From Stichopus chloronotus (lineage: Eukaryota > Echinodermata > Holothuroidea > Aspidochirotida > Stichopodidae): a stretch of DNA of 64,000 bases. Below, piece after piece: positions 25,599 through 37,261 of the stretch. Each line of letters begins with the position of its first letter. The first letter of the stretch is position 1. A model generated the notes under the pieces. That model saw only the letters and a list, made by a program, of their open reading frames with translations, ran no database searches and was not told the origin of the DNA. Made by a program: the position numbers and the translations under genes. The DNA is taken from NCBI GenBank assembly GCA_021234535.1, contig SFZH01000008.1, forward strand, positions 930,001 to 994,000. The letters are read 5' to 3'.

Positions 25599-27096
25599 CT
25601 CCTAAAACCCGAGCCAGTTATATAAATGTTGGGACAGTTCCACGCATATTTAATTCTTGCTCAGTAACTGCAATCAATGATTCATAAACTTCAACACTCA
25701 GCTTCAATCTTCTGTACAGACATTTGGGTGGAGACTATGTCCTATCGTGTATGCATCCTCTCGAGACTTACTGAAATTAATGATTTTAAGTTTAAACATT
25801 AAGTTTTTGATAATCAGAGCAGCATATTCCCAGCACATGTATATACAGTGTATTCAAGTACAAAGGTCCAGACATATTGTTTTGCCTGCCAAAAATGAGA
25901 GGAAATTCTCAGAGGAAAGTGCTTGCTGCTAGAACTACCTGTAGAAGTAGCTGATGCTTATTACATTATCACATTCGTTTTACTTCGCTCTTTATGGTAG
26001 TAGGGAACTACATGGATTTGTAGCACTATTGCAGCTGATACTGTTCTTTGCCATCTCATGACACCCAATTACGTGGCAATTCTGTCACTCTCTTTTCATG
26101 TCACCTAGCTACATGTAATCTGTGGAGAACATTGGAAATTTGAAAGATACAGTTCCTTGGAAAAACTCTGATGGAATGCCTGCCTTTTGCAGCTGGCTTA
26201 CGACATACCTAGAAAGACACTGCTCACAATTTCTTTCAGAATCACCACTTTTTCTCCATCAGTAGTAATCAGTAACTGTGTTATTGGTATAATCTTTCCT
26301 GATCAGTTTTATTCAACCGTAATGTTACTGCATAGAGAAGTCATGTTGTATGGGAAGCCCTTTACCCACTGTTTGTCTCTCCTGAGATTGTGAGAAGAGT
26401 CATCAACAGGTTATTTCTTGAGGCCACACAGAAAACTGTACAGTAACCTGAATATAAAATGCATTCAACCTTGCTACGCGATCTACCACCTAAAACATAG
26501 GGTAGGGTGTTTCTGCTTTACAGCCTGTGCAGTACATTGAACAGAAGGTCATGTACTGTACATAAGAGAGAGGACTAATGTACATATCAAAAAGTAATTA
26601 GGAAACCCATTACTGTAAATATCCTATATAGGCCAACTTATCCATGGAGTGGTATCAACTCATGAATGTTTCTCGATACACACGGAGCAGTCGTTCCTAT
26701 TCTTGAACAGCATGCAAGATTCCTTTAACCATTTCTGGTCTCTGTCAATTGTTCATTACTCACCAGTGAAGGGGCTGCTGGGATTGAGATTCTTTTGTGA
26801 TGCAAAACAAAGAGACACTCTCCCTCAAGTATAGAGCTCTCTGCTTGGGAACAGAACATTATGTAAACAGCAACATATAAGCCGAGTGAGGTGATAGGTG
26901 GTAAGGTACTGTACTTGCTATAGTATGGTGGTAGAATTGCTATTCCGTGTATATCTTGCATTTAATAAATTAACTGTAGGTACTAGTAAAGTGTCTCCAG
27001 CACTGTTCTTGTAGTTAATGTGTAGCTTAAATTGTTCTAGTAATGTCTATTATCATTGATTCAACAAATAGCAGGATCATTTTAAGTTGTTTATAT
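25599..27096 (+). other. 3' flank of cassette 1, no gene
   Basis: Presumed 3' UTR then intergenic/intronic sequence. No clear polyadenylation signal close to the stop is identified and no coding segment is recognised. Confidence 0.45.
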
Positions 27097-28382
27097 CAGG
27101 GTTCGTAGCGGTCCTTGAAAACCTTGAAAAGTCCTTGAATTGTTCTTAAATATATCACTGTAGTCATGATTTCCTGAAGTTGTCCTTGAAATGCAGTTTT
27201 GGGATCTGCAATTTGTGTTTGTTTTATTTCTTGAAAGATTTCATATTAAATTAATCGGCCTAATTTTGCGGTGATAGATCAGGTTTACTAAAATGACATG
27301 TTAGCTTACAGCAGGGGTATTATCGCTGTGGGCAAATCCAGCCTCTTCAGCACAGCCTATAATATCATTAGTCTGCTGTTTGGTGTGCAAAGCATATTGG
27401 CACATGTTAGCCTTAGGCTCTTTACTACATGTTATGATAAACGCACAGTAATTTGTTTACTGCAGTATGATATCATGTAATAGCCCTAATCATATGTAGC
27501 ATTGGCATCATTTTAACGATGCAGGAAATCTGTAGAAATCTGAATTAATTGGGGAATAAAATGCACACTTGAGCTGTCATACTCATCACAACATCAATAA
27601 AATCCATGTCAACTTAGTCGAAAAGAGAACTGTCATTGCGTCTCAGCGGGTGGAATAATAATTATCTTTCTTGGCCAGTAGCGGCTGTGTTAAGTGGTTT
27701 TGTTTCGGGATATAACATCTGCTACGTATAAGTGCTGTCTGCTGTAACCTTTGCATGAACGGTCAGCCGTTTGAACAGAGTCCAGTTCTGCTTAACATTT
27801 AAGCGGTTTTTCTGCACATACTTACTCTTTTTTTCAATTTTCTTTTTTAACGATAGCTATTCAAACGTCGTAATCTGCCGCCTTTAAACTGCATAAAGTC
27901 AGAAGGACTTTTAAAATATTTCAAAGGGAATTGTAATGAAACGGAACGTTACGACATTAAGACTCAGTCACAAATTGAACTTCGCACAAATGGTGCTGCT
28001 GGATATGCCATTGTATAAGCAAGTAACAAAGGCAGACTGGTAAACTAAAATGTTTAGGTGTTTGTTCTACGATATTCAAAGTTATGGTCCATGCCCCTGT
28101 CTTCACGTTAAATTTTTCTTTCAAGTTTATGTTGACTCTTTTGTGTGCACAGTTTCAGTAGAGATTCCCACTTTCTCAATTTAATTTGATTGTTTGAACA
28201 GTATAACAGATCAATATACAGACACTTGATTAAGTATGATTTTACAAGCACATGCACTTGATGATCTGAATGAAATTTTCAGGTGGAAGTCCAGTTTAGT
28301 AGTGCCTAAAAGTTTGACTGAGGTCTTGAAATGTCCATTAAAAGTCCTTGTATTTTGAATCCATAAACTGCTACGAACCCTG
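27097..28382. mobile_element. DNA transposon-like element with CAGGGTTCGTAGC inverted termini
   Basis: The left end CAGGGTTCGTAGC at 27,097 is matched by its reverse complement GCTACGAACCCTG ending at 28,382. Both ends run into imperfectly inverted CCTTGAAAA / AAGTCCTTG sequence. Flanks share only TAT (27,094-27,096 and 28,383-28,385), so the superfamily is uncertain. No transposase is seen; probably non-autonomous. Confidence 0.7.
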
Positions 28383-28385
28383 TAT

Positions 28386-29247
28386 CCTAAACATCCATCC
28401 TAACATTCAAATTTGTCAGAAGATTCCAGCACTTGTATGACAGTACTATCTGTTAACCAGACTGCTGTTTAAACATAAAGTACATGTAACTTATCTTAAT
28501 ATTCATAAATTTCAGTGGAAGGCATTGTAGCCTTCCCTTTTGACTGTACAGTATGTCCAATAGATATCCTCTCTGTACCATTTAAAGTTACTTCTTACTT
28601 TCATGTTCATTAATATCTATTAAAGACTGTACATGCTGTAAGTGAAAATGAACAAAGCTCACATGAAAGTTTTATCCTTTAGTTTTGCTATCGTTCTCCT
28701 AATGTTGTGTTTGTTTTTATCTGCTATAACGAGATAATTGTTCTTGAATTCCCATGAAGAGAGAGGGCGGAGTTGATAACGATACAGTATGTTCTTAATG
28801 GTCTTTGCAAAGGTTCTTAACTGACAGTAAACCAGCAAATCATATGATAAATATGCAACAACCCTGTGAAAGCAACCTGTGAGTCACATGATGAATATGC
28901 AGTGAACCTGTGAATCATGAATATGCAGTACACCTGTGAATTGTGAATTATGTGATCATAGGTATGCAGTAAACTTGTGAATTAGAGATGATGAATATGG
29001 AGTAAGCTGTGAATTATGTGGTAAATATATGTTCTTCTCCCCTAAGTCAAACTTAAACTCGGTCCAACCCCCAGCCCTGAGTCATCAAATATTGTGAAAA
29101 AGCAAGTCGCCACAACTTGTAGGAACAAAAGATGCCATGTCTCATTTCAACAAAGAAGGGTTTCAGATAAAAAAAAAAAACAGAAACTCAGCATTAAGTA
29201 CAAGCCAGAGGTTTTGTCACATACTCATTTCATCCTTGGTTTTGTAG
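28386..29247 (+). other. Spacer with a degenerate minisatellite
   Basis: From about 28,860 to 29,024 a degenerate unit of about 33 bp (ATGATGAATATGCAGT, CCTGTGAAT) recurs four to five times. The rest is the presumed intron upstream of cassette 2. Confidence 0.6.
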
Positions 29248-29723
29248 GTGTTGTTAAGAGAACCTTAGCCACGGGAACAGTGAGTAGACACACGTCATTT
29301 GCCATGAGCAGTTTGAATGTCACTGATGGACAGACCCTATCCACACCTACATCAAGGAAACATCTGCCGTCAAAGTCGAGAGCCACTTCATTGGTTATGA
29401 GGAACAGCAGAAATGTCAGGATTAAGCAAACCCCCAAATCTAATGGAACCTCTTACCAGTGCCAGTACTGCAACAGGTACTTCCGTCTGAAGCACAACCT
29501 TTGCATCCATGAACGGCGGCACACCGGAGAGAAGCCGTACAAATGTCTTTTCTGCCCAAAAGCCTTTGCGTCGAGTGGGGAGCAGAAGCTACATGAACGT
29601 TTTCACACTGGAGAAAAACCATACAAGTGCAATATTTGCGGGAAAGCGTTCGCAGACAGTAGCAACTGCAGGAAACATCAAAATGTACATAAAAGAGGAC
29701 CTATGAGAAGCTTTGACCAGTAG
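29248..29723 (+). CDS. Cassette 2: alternative 3' exon with three C2H2 zinc fingers
   Basis: Acceptor GGTTTTGTAG then GT, phase 1, giving G-V-V-K-R-T. The Ser/Thr-rich basic linker includes SLVMRNSRNVRIKQTPKSN. Fingers lie at 29,454-29,522, 29,538-29,606 and 29,622-29,690 with TGEKP linkers; the tail is KRGPMRSFDQ then TAG. Finger 1 is the only finger in the array with Leu at helix position 4. Finger 3 (CGKAFADSSNCRKH) is almost the same as in cassette 4 and in the pseudo-cassette at 35 kb. The frame stays open upstream of the acceptor, but that part has no similarity to the other cassettes. An AATAAA at 30,171 could serve as poly(A) signal. Confidence 0.88.
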
Positions 29724-30396
29724 TTTTACATGTTGTTGGAGAAGTTTGACATATTTTCCATCAAATATCTCATTTTCAAGTGGATTGTGCAGTATAATAT
29801 TTCAAGTAACACACATCTGTAGAATGTTCATGGAACCAGTGCTAACATGTTGTAAATTTACTTAAGTGTCTAAGTCTTATTATCTGTGTAAAGTGCAAAT
29901 TCATAATCAATTTGTCACATAGTATTTTTTTTTTTATTTAAGTACACTAGTTCCTGTGTCTATTGGCAAGACCGAGGTTGTCTTTATTGAGATGATTATG
30001 AATGTTCAAGTATTTATTCCTCAGAAGAAAAAAGAAAAAGAAAAAAAATGTCACGTCCTGTTGAAAATATTTCTTATCATCTCCTGACTATTTCAATTTT
30101 AATTCCAATGATGAATTAAGCCAATTTTTCTTGCCTCAGGATCAACTTGTTCTGCACTACAGTACATGATAATAAAGAGAGTGTATGTCACCTTGTCATT
30201 GGCTTTCTTCCTTCAGTCTTAGTAAAGTAACAGACACTATCACAAGAAAGATTCACTGCTTAGCTACTATTAGTAGCCACTGCCAACATTAACTTTCTGG
30301 AAGAAAAATTCATGTGTAAACTAACGTTACAATACAGTAATGTAAACGCTGATTGCCTTAAAATGTTGTAGTGTGCTTTTGTTACTTGCTTCATAG
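29724..30396 (+). other. 3' flank of cassette 2 and duplicated upstream block of cassette 3
   Basis: From about 30,140 to the acceptor the sequence matches the upstream flanks of cassettes 4 (35,840-36,065) and 5 (37,020-37,261), including AAAATGTTGTAGTGTGCTTT. This shows that the duplication unit included intron sequence. Confidence 0.75.
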
Positions 30397-30881
30397 GTAT
30401 GTTGTACCCAAGTCAAGGAATGTTTCAATCACCAGTACATGCTCGTGGCTCTCGGAAGGGAAGCCATCGGGACTTAGCTAGTCTGCTGCCAAGAAGCGCT
30501 GTCAAATCTAATAACAGAACTGGTAATGAGAAGGCGACACGTCGCAAGAGAATACAAACTCATCCGCCTGACACAACCTCACCTTCGTCTAGTAACTCTG
30601 CTGCCGGGAGGACTAAAACCTACTTCTTGTGTCAGTTCTGCGACCGTCCCTTTAGCCTCCGGAGTAACTGCAAAGTCCACGAGCGCAGACACACTGGAGA
30701 GCGGCCCTTCAAATGTCAGTTTTGTCCGAAGTTGTTTGTCAGCGGAAGTGAGCAGAAGGCACATGAAAATCTTCACACGGGAGCAAAGCCTTACAAGTGT
30801 AGATACTGTGACATGTGCTTTGCCAGCTCTTCACATAGATGCCAGCATGAAACAAAACATAAAAGTGAACATTTGACTTGA
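30397..30881 (+). CDS. Cassette 3: alternative 3' exon with three C2H2 zinc fingers
   Basis: Acceptor TTGCTTCATAG then GTATGT, phase 1, giving G-M-L-Y-P-S-Q-G. The linker carries basic NLS-like KATRRKRIQ and a Ser/Thr/Pro stretch TTSPSSSNSAAGRTK. Fingers lie at 30,624-30,692, 30,708-30,776 and 30,792-30,860, with linkers TGERP and the non-canonical TGAKP; stop TGA. AATAAA (30,882-30,887) directly follows the stop but is probably too close to be the only signal. DNA-contact residues of finger 3 are S, S, H, Q. It belongs to a family with cassettes 4, 5 and 6. Confidence 0.92.
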
Positions 30882-31989
30882 AATAAATGTATCATGAACC
30901 GGATTGACCTTTGGTTTTAGATGGGAGGTGGGACAGTATATCATAGAATCTTCAGTTTTGGAGCTCTATTTTTTTTTGCAACATACAGTGAGAAAAGAAA
31001 TCACTGTACCCAGAAGGTAATAAGATAACATGACATTCCTATAAAACTTTGATCTAATGGGCTAGGTACTGTAAAGTTGCTAGATTCTAATTCTGTGAAG
31101 TGTTTTTCATTGAAGTCTACTTCAGAAGTAGTGTAACTTTGCTAGAGTCAGTTGCTCCATCTGGTTTCCTAAATTACCAGTTTTCACATTCACATCAAGT
31201 TTATATTCACTCTCCTATGCCGTACAGCCTATTTACAGACTTTGGGCATTATTAGACTGTTGATGTGACTAGGGGATAGCATTTATACCATTTGTTAGTT
31301 ATACTGTTCGTTCAGTGTTTGATGTCAAAGAAGTCACCAGGGTTTGGGGCCCTTTGAGTGGTATTTTTTTCTGAACGTTATGTCACATCTTGCCAGTAAT
31401 CGGCATATTTTTGGTAGGAGTAAAGGTGTGTGATGTTTCCTCCGATAAATCATCCTGTTTTAGGCGCAGCAGCAGTAGACCATAGTGTAACTGTATTAGT
31501 CTTGAATGATGTCACATGACTGGTTAGATTTAGCAGAGAGGTCACATGACTGGTAGTATGTACAGTGGCAGAGTGGTCACATGACTGGTAGATGTAGCAG
31601 AGAGGCCATATGACTGGTACTGGAGAACGTAGAAGAGTTCATTTTCTTGTTTTTATCTTCTAAGATTATCAGTGACTTTATTTTCAAGTAGTTTATCTGT
31701 GATACATGAATCTCCACATGACATAACAATACAGCTCATCTTTGCAAATTTATAAGCAACATAAATTCAAATTTCGTACTACAAGTTGAAAGGAAGTGTA
31801 ACTGAAAGTAAAGGCTTGGTGAAAGCACACTCCATGCCTACAGAGAAACACAACAAAACAACAAAAACATCGTACATAAAAAACAGAACACAGAGAGAAT
31901 GAAAGCATCAATACAGCAAAAACCAGAACATTTAGAACCACCACCTCCATCCACCCACCAAAGGAGAATAAAAGATAAAAGTGATTGCT
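30882..31989 (+). other. 3' flank of cassette 3 with a short minisatellite
   Basis: A unit of about 33-36 bp containing GTCACATGACTGGTAGAT recurs four times at about 31,508-31,618. Otherwise no gene is seen. Confidence 0.65.
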
Positions 31990-33210
31990 TAACAATCATT
32001 AATAAAATATCTTCAGTCGATAGGCATTGAGGTAAGCCTTGGCATATTTGGCAAACTGCTTGGAATATTGTTCCATAACCTGAGAGCAGGTGGTCTTGGA
32101 GGATGATGAAGAGATGGTATGAAGAGACTGTCATGGTCATATGCAAGCAGTGTTCTTCACAGATTTTCAAAAGAGGGGAGTAGCCTCCATGAAGAGAGTA
32201 CCAGGAGAGGGGTCCCACCTTCATCCCAAAAAGTTTTGGTAATTGAGGTGCAAAATGGTGGCCATAAATGTAGAGGAAATTTTTGGCTTAATTTGAAATA
32301 TCATTAACCTATCGTCAAGTTTTGTTCTGCCAAGTCAAACTTTTGTGAATGGGGAGGGGTGGGTACTAGGCTCATTTTGAGGGGAGGTCACAATCTCAGG
32401 AAAGCAGTTATTTTAGCTAGGGGTAGAGCATCCTCTAAACCAACCCCTACTCTAGTTGTATTTAGTCCGTTGGTTACCAACTATGTAGTTTTAGATACAC
32501 TGCAAGAGAGATCTTATTCAAAGTGAACCAACGAGAGTACAGAGCAAGTTCGTCGCAGTTTCTCCTGGTTTCTTTGGATTGTTGGTAAAAAATATATGTA
32601 AAGTAAATAAAAAAATATATTGGTATCATCTGCAAATAAAAACAATCCAAAATTTACTTGGGTTCAAACTTCATTCATGTAACTTGGTGAACAAGAAAAG
32701 GTTGGAGGATTGAACCTTAGGGTATGTACTCCACAATATCTGACAAGCATGTCTAAGTCAGCATTCTAAAGGTGGTGAACTGTTTTCTGTTGGTTAAGTA
32801 ACTATTGATAAAGTTGTAGACCATGCCTCAGAATCCGTACAGAATGCAATTTAATAGAATGTCATGATCAATGGTAACAAATATTTTTGATAGATCAAGA
32901 CCTTGCCAAAGAAATTAAATTATCTTATGCCCTACTTAGTTTTATCAATTACATCAATAAGAGGAAGCTCAGTAAAACAACCATTCTGGTGGGAATTATA
33001 TTGGTTGCCTGAGAGTACACCATGTCTACCCAAGAAACACTGAATTTTGGTTGACATATTTTTAGAAGGTCTTTGAAAAACAAAGGATTGAAATGGGTCG
33101 GTTATTGACAAATTGTTGCTTACTACCACTTTTAAAAAATAAGGATGACATCAAGCAATTTTAATGTTTTCAGGAAACTGGGTAATCCTCTTTGAGTGAT
33201 AAGATTCTTT
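31990..33210 (-). mobile_element. Degenerate antisense CR1/L2-like reverse transcriptase relic
   Basis: Read on the minus strand with frameshifts, RT motifs occur in the right order: NNRPISIL (about 33,081-33,110), RHGVLSGNQY and ELPLIDVIDKTK (about 32,940-33,030), TIDHDILL (32,851-32,880), YNFINSYLTNRKQFT (about 32,780-32,825), LFADDTNIFF (32,611-32,640), and the terminal LRLWNNIPSSLPNMPRLT (about 32,023-32,083). No frame is open. It is much older than the copy at 0.9-2.5 kb and lies antisense to the host gene. Confidence 0.75.
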
Positions 33211-33459
33211 GGCCACAGGATAACAAATAAACAACAATCTCTGAATCTTGTCAACTTCTGGTTCTGGTAGCATGCTTGCTGCTAAATGTTTCATTGTATC
33301 AGTGACAGTGCACATGGCTACTGCACCATTCTCTTGTAGTGTTGTTTCACACCTATGGCCTGCTATGGCATTGCACACACTATCTTTGTAAGGCACCATG
33401 TAAAAGTTACATTTCAGTATATATCACCATGTGAGGTATCAGATACTGCACTGCAGGTA

Positions 33460-34750
33460 TACATTTAAACAAGATACAATATGGTATCCATGAATAGGGC
33501 TCAATTGGAAGTAATGTTTTCATTGAGTACTGAAACTTGGAATCGGCTATTTTTTTCTAATACCAGTTGGGTACCCCGGTTACCCAACCAAAAATTCAGC
33601 TGTATTGTTAACACTGGTATTTAAACAGAATCGTACATCACATTTGTGTGAAGGAATGTTACTAGTACACTACATACACTTGCCTACACCTTCTCATGAG
33701 TAAGACCACCCATTTTCCTTAAGTGCTATTAGCTATATGCGGTTAATGGTAAGGTGAAATTTGGCAATCTGACACTGTGTGTTCAAACAGAAGTTCTGTC
33801 ATTTTTCTCTGTATGAAGGAATCTGGACGTTATTTTGGAAGTGGGTAATAAAATACCATTTGGGTATACCGGTTACCCGTCAAAACAGTAATGTGAAACA
33901 ATTACAGCATGAATTACAACTGACCAGAGAAACAAAACAGAAAAGAAAGGTTGCCCTGTTTGAACTTTGTATTCACTACCAGTGATGGAAGAAGGAAAAA
34001 GTTGAAATTTGCTTGAAACTTAAACAAACCAGTGACAATAGGAACCTTCAAATCAACTGTTGGAACACAATGCATGGTGTTAATGAAGTTTATTGCTAAG
34101 GGTTAAACCTTAACCAGTTCAGAGTATTGTAGCATGTTCTTTTCTTTATTTGTGACTTCTGCTTCATGTTTTTTCAGAAACTGTAAACTTTTCAAAGTAG
34201 TTGAGAGGTTTTAAGCTGTAACTTGTGATACTGATTGAATCAACTGCTGTACATTTTGTTCCATTTAAGTAAATGTGGCAACTTCAAAATCAGAATGTAG
34301 GCACTCCTCTCTTTCTCTTCTTCTTGCAAATGAAGGAGGCCTGATACAGTATTGAAGTGTAAATTTGTCTTATAGTACAAACTCTGGCACAAAAAGGTAA
34401 ACACATGCAGTTCAGTATGGTACTGTTTTTCTTCCTCTGTGTGCCAAAAATTTTCCCAACTGCCACCTTTTCCCACTTAATAAGAATAACCTGCAAGCCC
34501 CAAACTAATCTCTGTCTAAACTGCTTCAATGTTTTAATTTGTTTCATTAGTGGGCCAAGTTTGTGACATTATCAATGTCTCCTGATGTTACTGACAAACC
34601 ATCAAGAGAGAAGAGTGAGTATTTGGCAAATATTGAAGTTTTCTGGGGGCTAAAGTTCATGTCGTGCAATATGAGGTTGCAGTAACAGTAACAGAAAGTG
34701 TGCAACAATTGAAGGATGAGGCTAGTAGCCAGGAACAGTGAGTAGACACA
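33460..34750 (+). repeat. Direct segmental duplicate of 39.66-40.13 kb
   Basis: The stretch GAACACAATGCATGGTGTTA to GTAGGCACTCCTCTCT (about 34,055-34,315) is almost the same at 39,838-40,083. Weaker similarity continues on both sides to GCTAGTAGCCAG (34,728 and 40,119). The copy here has an extra insertion of roughly 380 bp (about 33,510-33,888) absent at 39,714. It is the intronic part of the cassette duplication block. Confidence 0.75.
33510..33888. mobile_element. Small MITE-like insertion with GGGTAxCCCGGTTACCC ends
   Basis: GTTGGGTACCCCGGTTACCC (about 33,567) and TTTGGGTATACCGGTTACCC (about 33,855) lie near the two sides of a segment missing from the paralogous block at 39,714. This marks it as an insertion after the duplication. 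AGTAAT flanks both sides and could be the target duplication. The exact ends are uncertain. Confidence 0.5.
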
Positions 34751-35400
34751 CGTCTGGGGGTCTCACCATCCATACCTACACCAGAGAGATGTCTGTCGTC
34801 AAAGTCGAGTGCTACCTGAGTGGTCAAGAACAGCAATGATGTCAGTATTAAAGACAAAAACTCATCACCCCAGACAGTTTCAACTCTCCCAACCACCTAC
34901 CTCTAGTCCCTCCCTCAGCCTGTCTTAAATTCCTCCACATGTGTAATCAAAACAATGGATCCCTATGTACGCTGTGTAATAGAAGCTGCTCTGCATCTTT
35001 CAAATTTCCTGTCAGTCTAAGAGTACTGTAACTTAGAACCAGTTGAGAATTTGCTTTCCGGGAGGTAAAAATATAACTTAGGGTGATGCAATACAGCCTT
35101 TAAGCATAATTCAGTGGAAACGCCTTTCAATGCCAGTGCTGCAGTGTGTACTTCCATGTTTACACAAACTTGGCATCCATGAATAGAGGCACACTGGACT
35201 GAAGGCCCACAAATGTCTTTTCTGCGCAAAACCCTTAGCAAGCAGAGAGCAGAAGCGAGTAAGATACATTAATGTTTTATCTTTAGAGAAAAGCCATACA
35301 AGTGCAATACTTGGGGGAAAGTGATCACCGACAGTAGCAGCTGCAGGAAACATCAAAATGTACATGGTGTTGTACCTTTGAGAAGCTGTGACAAGAAGTA
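34720..35400 (+). pseudogene. Pseudo-cassette: broken zinc-finger exon related to cassette 2
   Basis: 34,720-34,860 matches the linker part of cassette 2 (GTGAGTAGACACACGTC; CGTCAAAGTCGAG) with deletions and stops. After an unrelated stretch of about 240 bp, 35,115-35,400 matches its finger region: CAGTGCTGCAGTGTGTACTT, ATCCATGAATAGAGGCACAC (arginine codon lost), AAATGTCTTTTCTGCGCAAA and GAAAAGCCATACAAGTGCAA. There are frameshifts and premature stops, and the second Cys of finger 3 is lost (TGC to TGG). The tail ends like cassette 4 (V-P-L-R-S-C-D-K-K, TAG) and shares its 3' flank. Confidence 0.85.
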
Positions 35401-36065
35401 GTTTTAGTACATTGCTGGGGATGTTAGACATGTTTTACATCAAGTATGTCTTATTGAAGTGGATTGTGTAGTATTTCAAATGTCCCACATCTGTGTCTGA
35501 ACCAATGCCACATCAATGTAGCAACACATTGTTGCAGAATCACTTTTTTGGGGCCATGGCTTTGAGTCTTTCTGTTTCTGAGCTGTTAGACACCCTGAAA
35601 GTTGTCATACCATTGTCTACTTGTGACTTCCTATTTATAACATCACGTTCTGTGTCCTTATGTCAGTGTCCTAAGTGGCAAGACTCTTGCCTTTAGAAGA
35701 CTTGAACTGTCTTCAAGTATTTGATAAGAAAAAACAAAATAGTGACATTTCTAGTTTTACATTTTCAGTTTTTAGCACTCCTGACTCTTTCACTTTCAAT
35801 TCAAAGAAATCTTATGCTATTTCTCTTGCTTTAGGATAAACTATTAATCAACTTAGCTGCAGTACATGATACATGTAGTAAGACATAGTTACAGCATATG
35901 TCACTGTTTCATTGTTAACATCACAAGAAAACTTAACTGTTTGGCTACTCCCAACATTGAACTTGCCAGAGAAAATGTCATGTGTAAACTCCTGTTGCAA
36001 AATACAGTAATATGTAACTGATTGCCTTAAAATGTTGTAGTGTGCTTTTGTTACTTGCTTCATAG

Positions 36066-36562
36066 GTATGTTGTACAGTCAAGGAATGTATCAATCACCA
36101 GTACATGCTCGTGGCTCTCGGAAGGGAAGCCATCGGGACTTAGCTAGTCTGCTGCCAAGAAGCACTGTCAAATCTAATAACAGAACTGGTAATGAGAAGG
36201 CGACACGTCGCAAGAGAATACAAACTCACCCGCCTGACACAACCTCACCTTCGTCTAGTAACTCTGCTGCCGGGAGGACTAAAACGTACTTCTTGTGTCA
36301 GTTCTGCGACCGTCCCTTTAGTGTGAGGAGTAACTGCAAAGTCCACGAGCGCAGACATACGGGAGAGCGACCCTTTAAATGCCAGTTTTGTCCAAAGTTG
36401 TTCGTCACTGAAAGCGAGCAAAAAGCCCACGAAAATGTCCACACTGGAGAAAAACCATACAAGTGCAATGTTTGCGGGAAAGCGTTCGCTGACAGCAGCA
36501 ACCGCAGGAAACATCAGAATGTACATAAAAGAGGACCTTTGAGAAGCTTTGACCAGAAGTAG
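36066..36562 (+). CDS. Cassette 4: chimeric alternative 3' exon with three C2H2 zinc fingers
   Basis: Acceptor TTGCTTCATAG then GTATGT, phase 1. Linker and finger 1 (36,290-36,358) are nearly those of cassette 3. Finger 2 (36,374-36,442, TESEQKAHENVH) is that of cassette 5. Finger 3 (36,458-36,526, CGKAFADSSNRRKH), the tail RGPLRSFDQK and the 3' flank match cassette 2 and the pseudo-cassette. Both linkers are canonical (TGERP, TGEKP). The mosaic points to unequal exchange or gene conversion near the second linker (about 36,435-36,460). The frame is intact, so a hybrid specificity has been kept. Confidence 0.92.
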
Positions 36563-37261
36563 TTTTAGTACATTGCTGGGGATGTTAGACATGTTCTAGA
36601 TCAAAAATGTCATATTGAAGTGGATTGTGCAGTATTTCAATTGGTGCACACCTGAACCAGTGCTACAGCTGTTAAGCAATTCATTGTTTAATTACTTTAA
36701 CCAAAGTCTTTGTTGTCTTTAGTTTGGAGAGCTGTTAGACATTCTCAAAGTCGTAGCACCAGTTACATCAACTTTTGACTCGCTGTTGAGAACATGTACA
36801 GTACAGTACTCACATTCTGTATATCTTTATGTCAGTGTTTTAAGTGGCAAGATCGACTCTTGCCTTTAATTTAGAACAATTTGTGTCTTCATATATTCCT
36901 TCAAAAAAAAAAGAGGAAAAAGTGACATTCCTACTTTTACCTTTTCAGTCGCAAGGTATTTAGGACTCATGACTGTTTCAGTTCGAATTCAAGTAATCAT
37001 AGCCTATTTGTGTTGTCTCAGGATAAAAAGTCAGCTTGTCTGCAGTACATGATGTTAAGACATTTACAGGTCACTGTTTCATTGTTAAGAGGTAAAATTT
37101 ATACAAAGGAATATTGTAAAAAAAATTTGCTGCAAAGCTACTCCCAACATGGAACTTGCTGGGAGCAAAGTCTTGTGGAAGCTAATGGTACCATGCAGCA
37201 GCACAGTATGTAACTGATTGCCTTACAATGTTGTAGTGTGCTTTTGTTACTTGCTTTATAG
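36563..37261 (+). other. 3' flank of cassette 4 and duplicated upstream block of cassette 5
   Basis: It first matches the pseudo-cassette flank (TTTTAGTACATTGCTGGGGA, at 35,402 and 36,563). From about 37,020 to the acceptor it matches the upstream blocks of cassettes 3 and 4. Confidence 0.7.

Noticed and set aside
29094..29247. N-terminal extension of cassette 2 in the same open frame
   Set aside because: A good acceptor (GGTTTTGTAG|GT) at 29,248 gives the common phase and Gly start. The upstream part is A-rich and unlike other cassettes.
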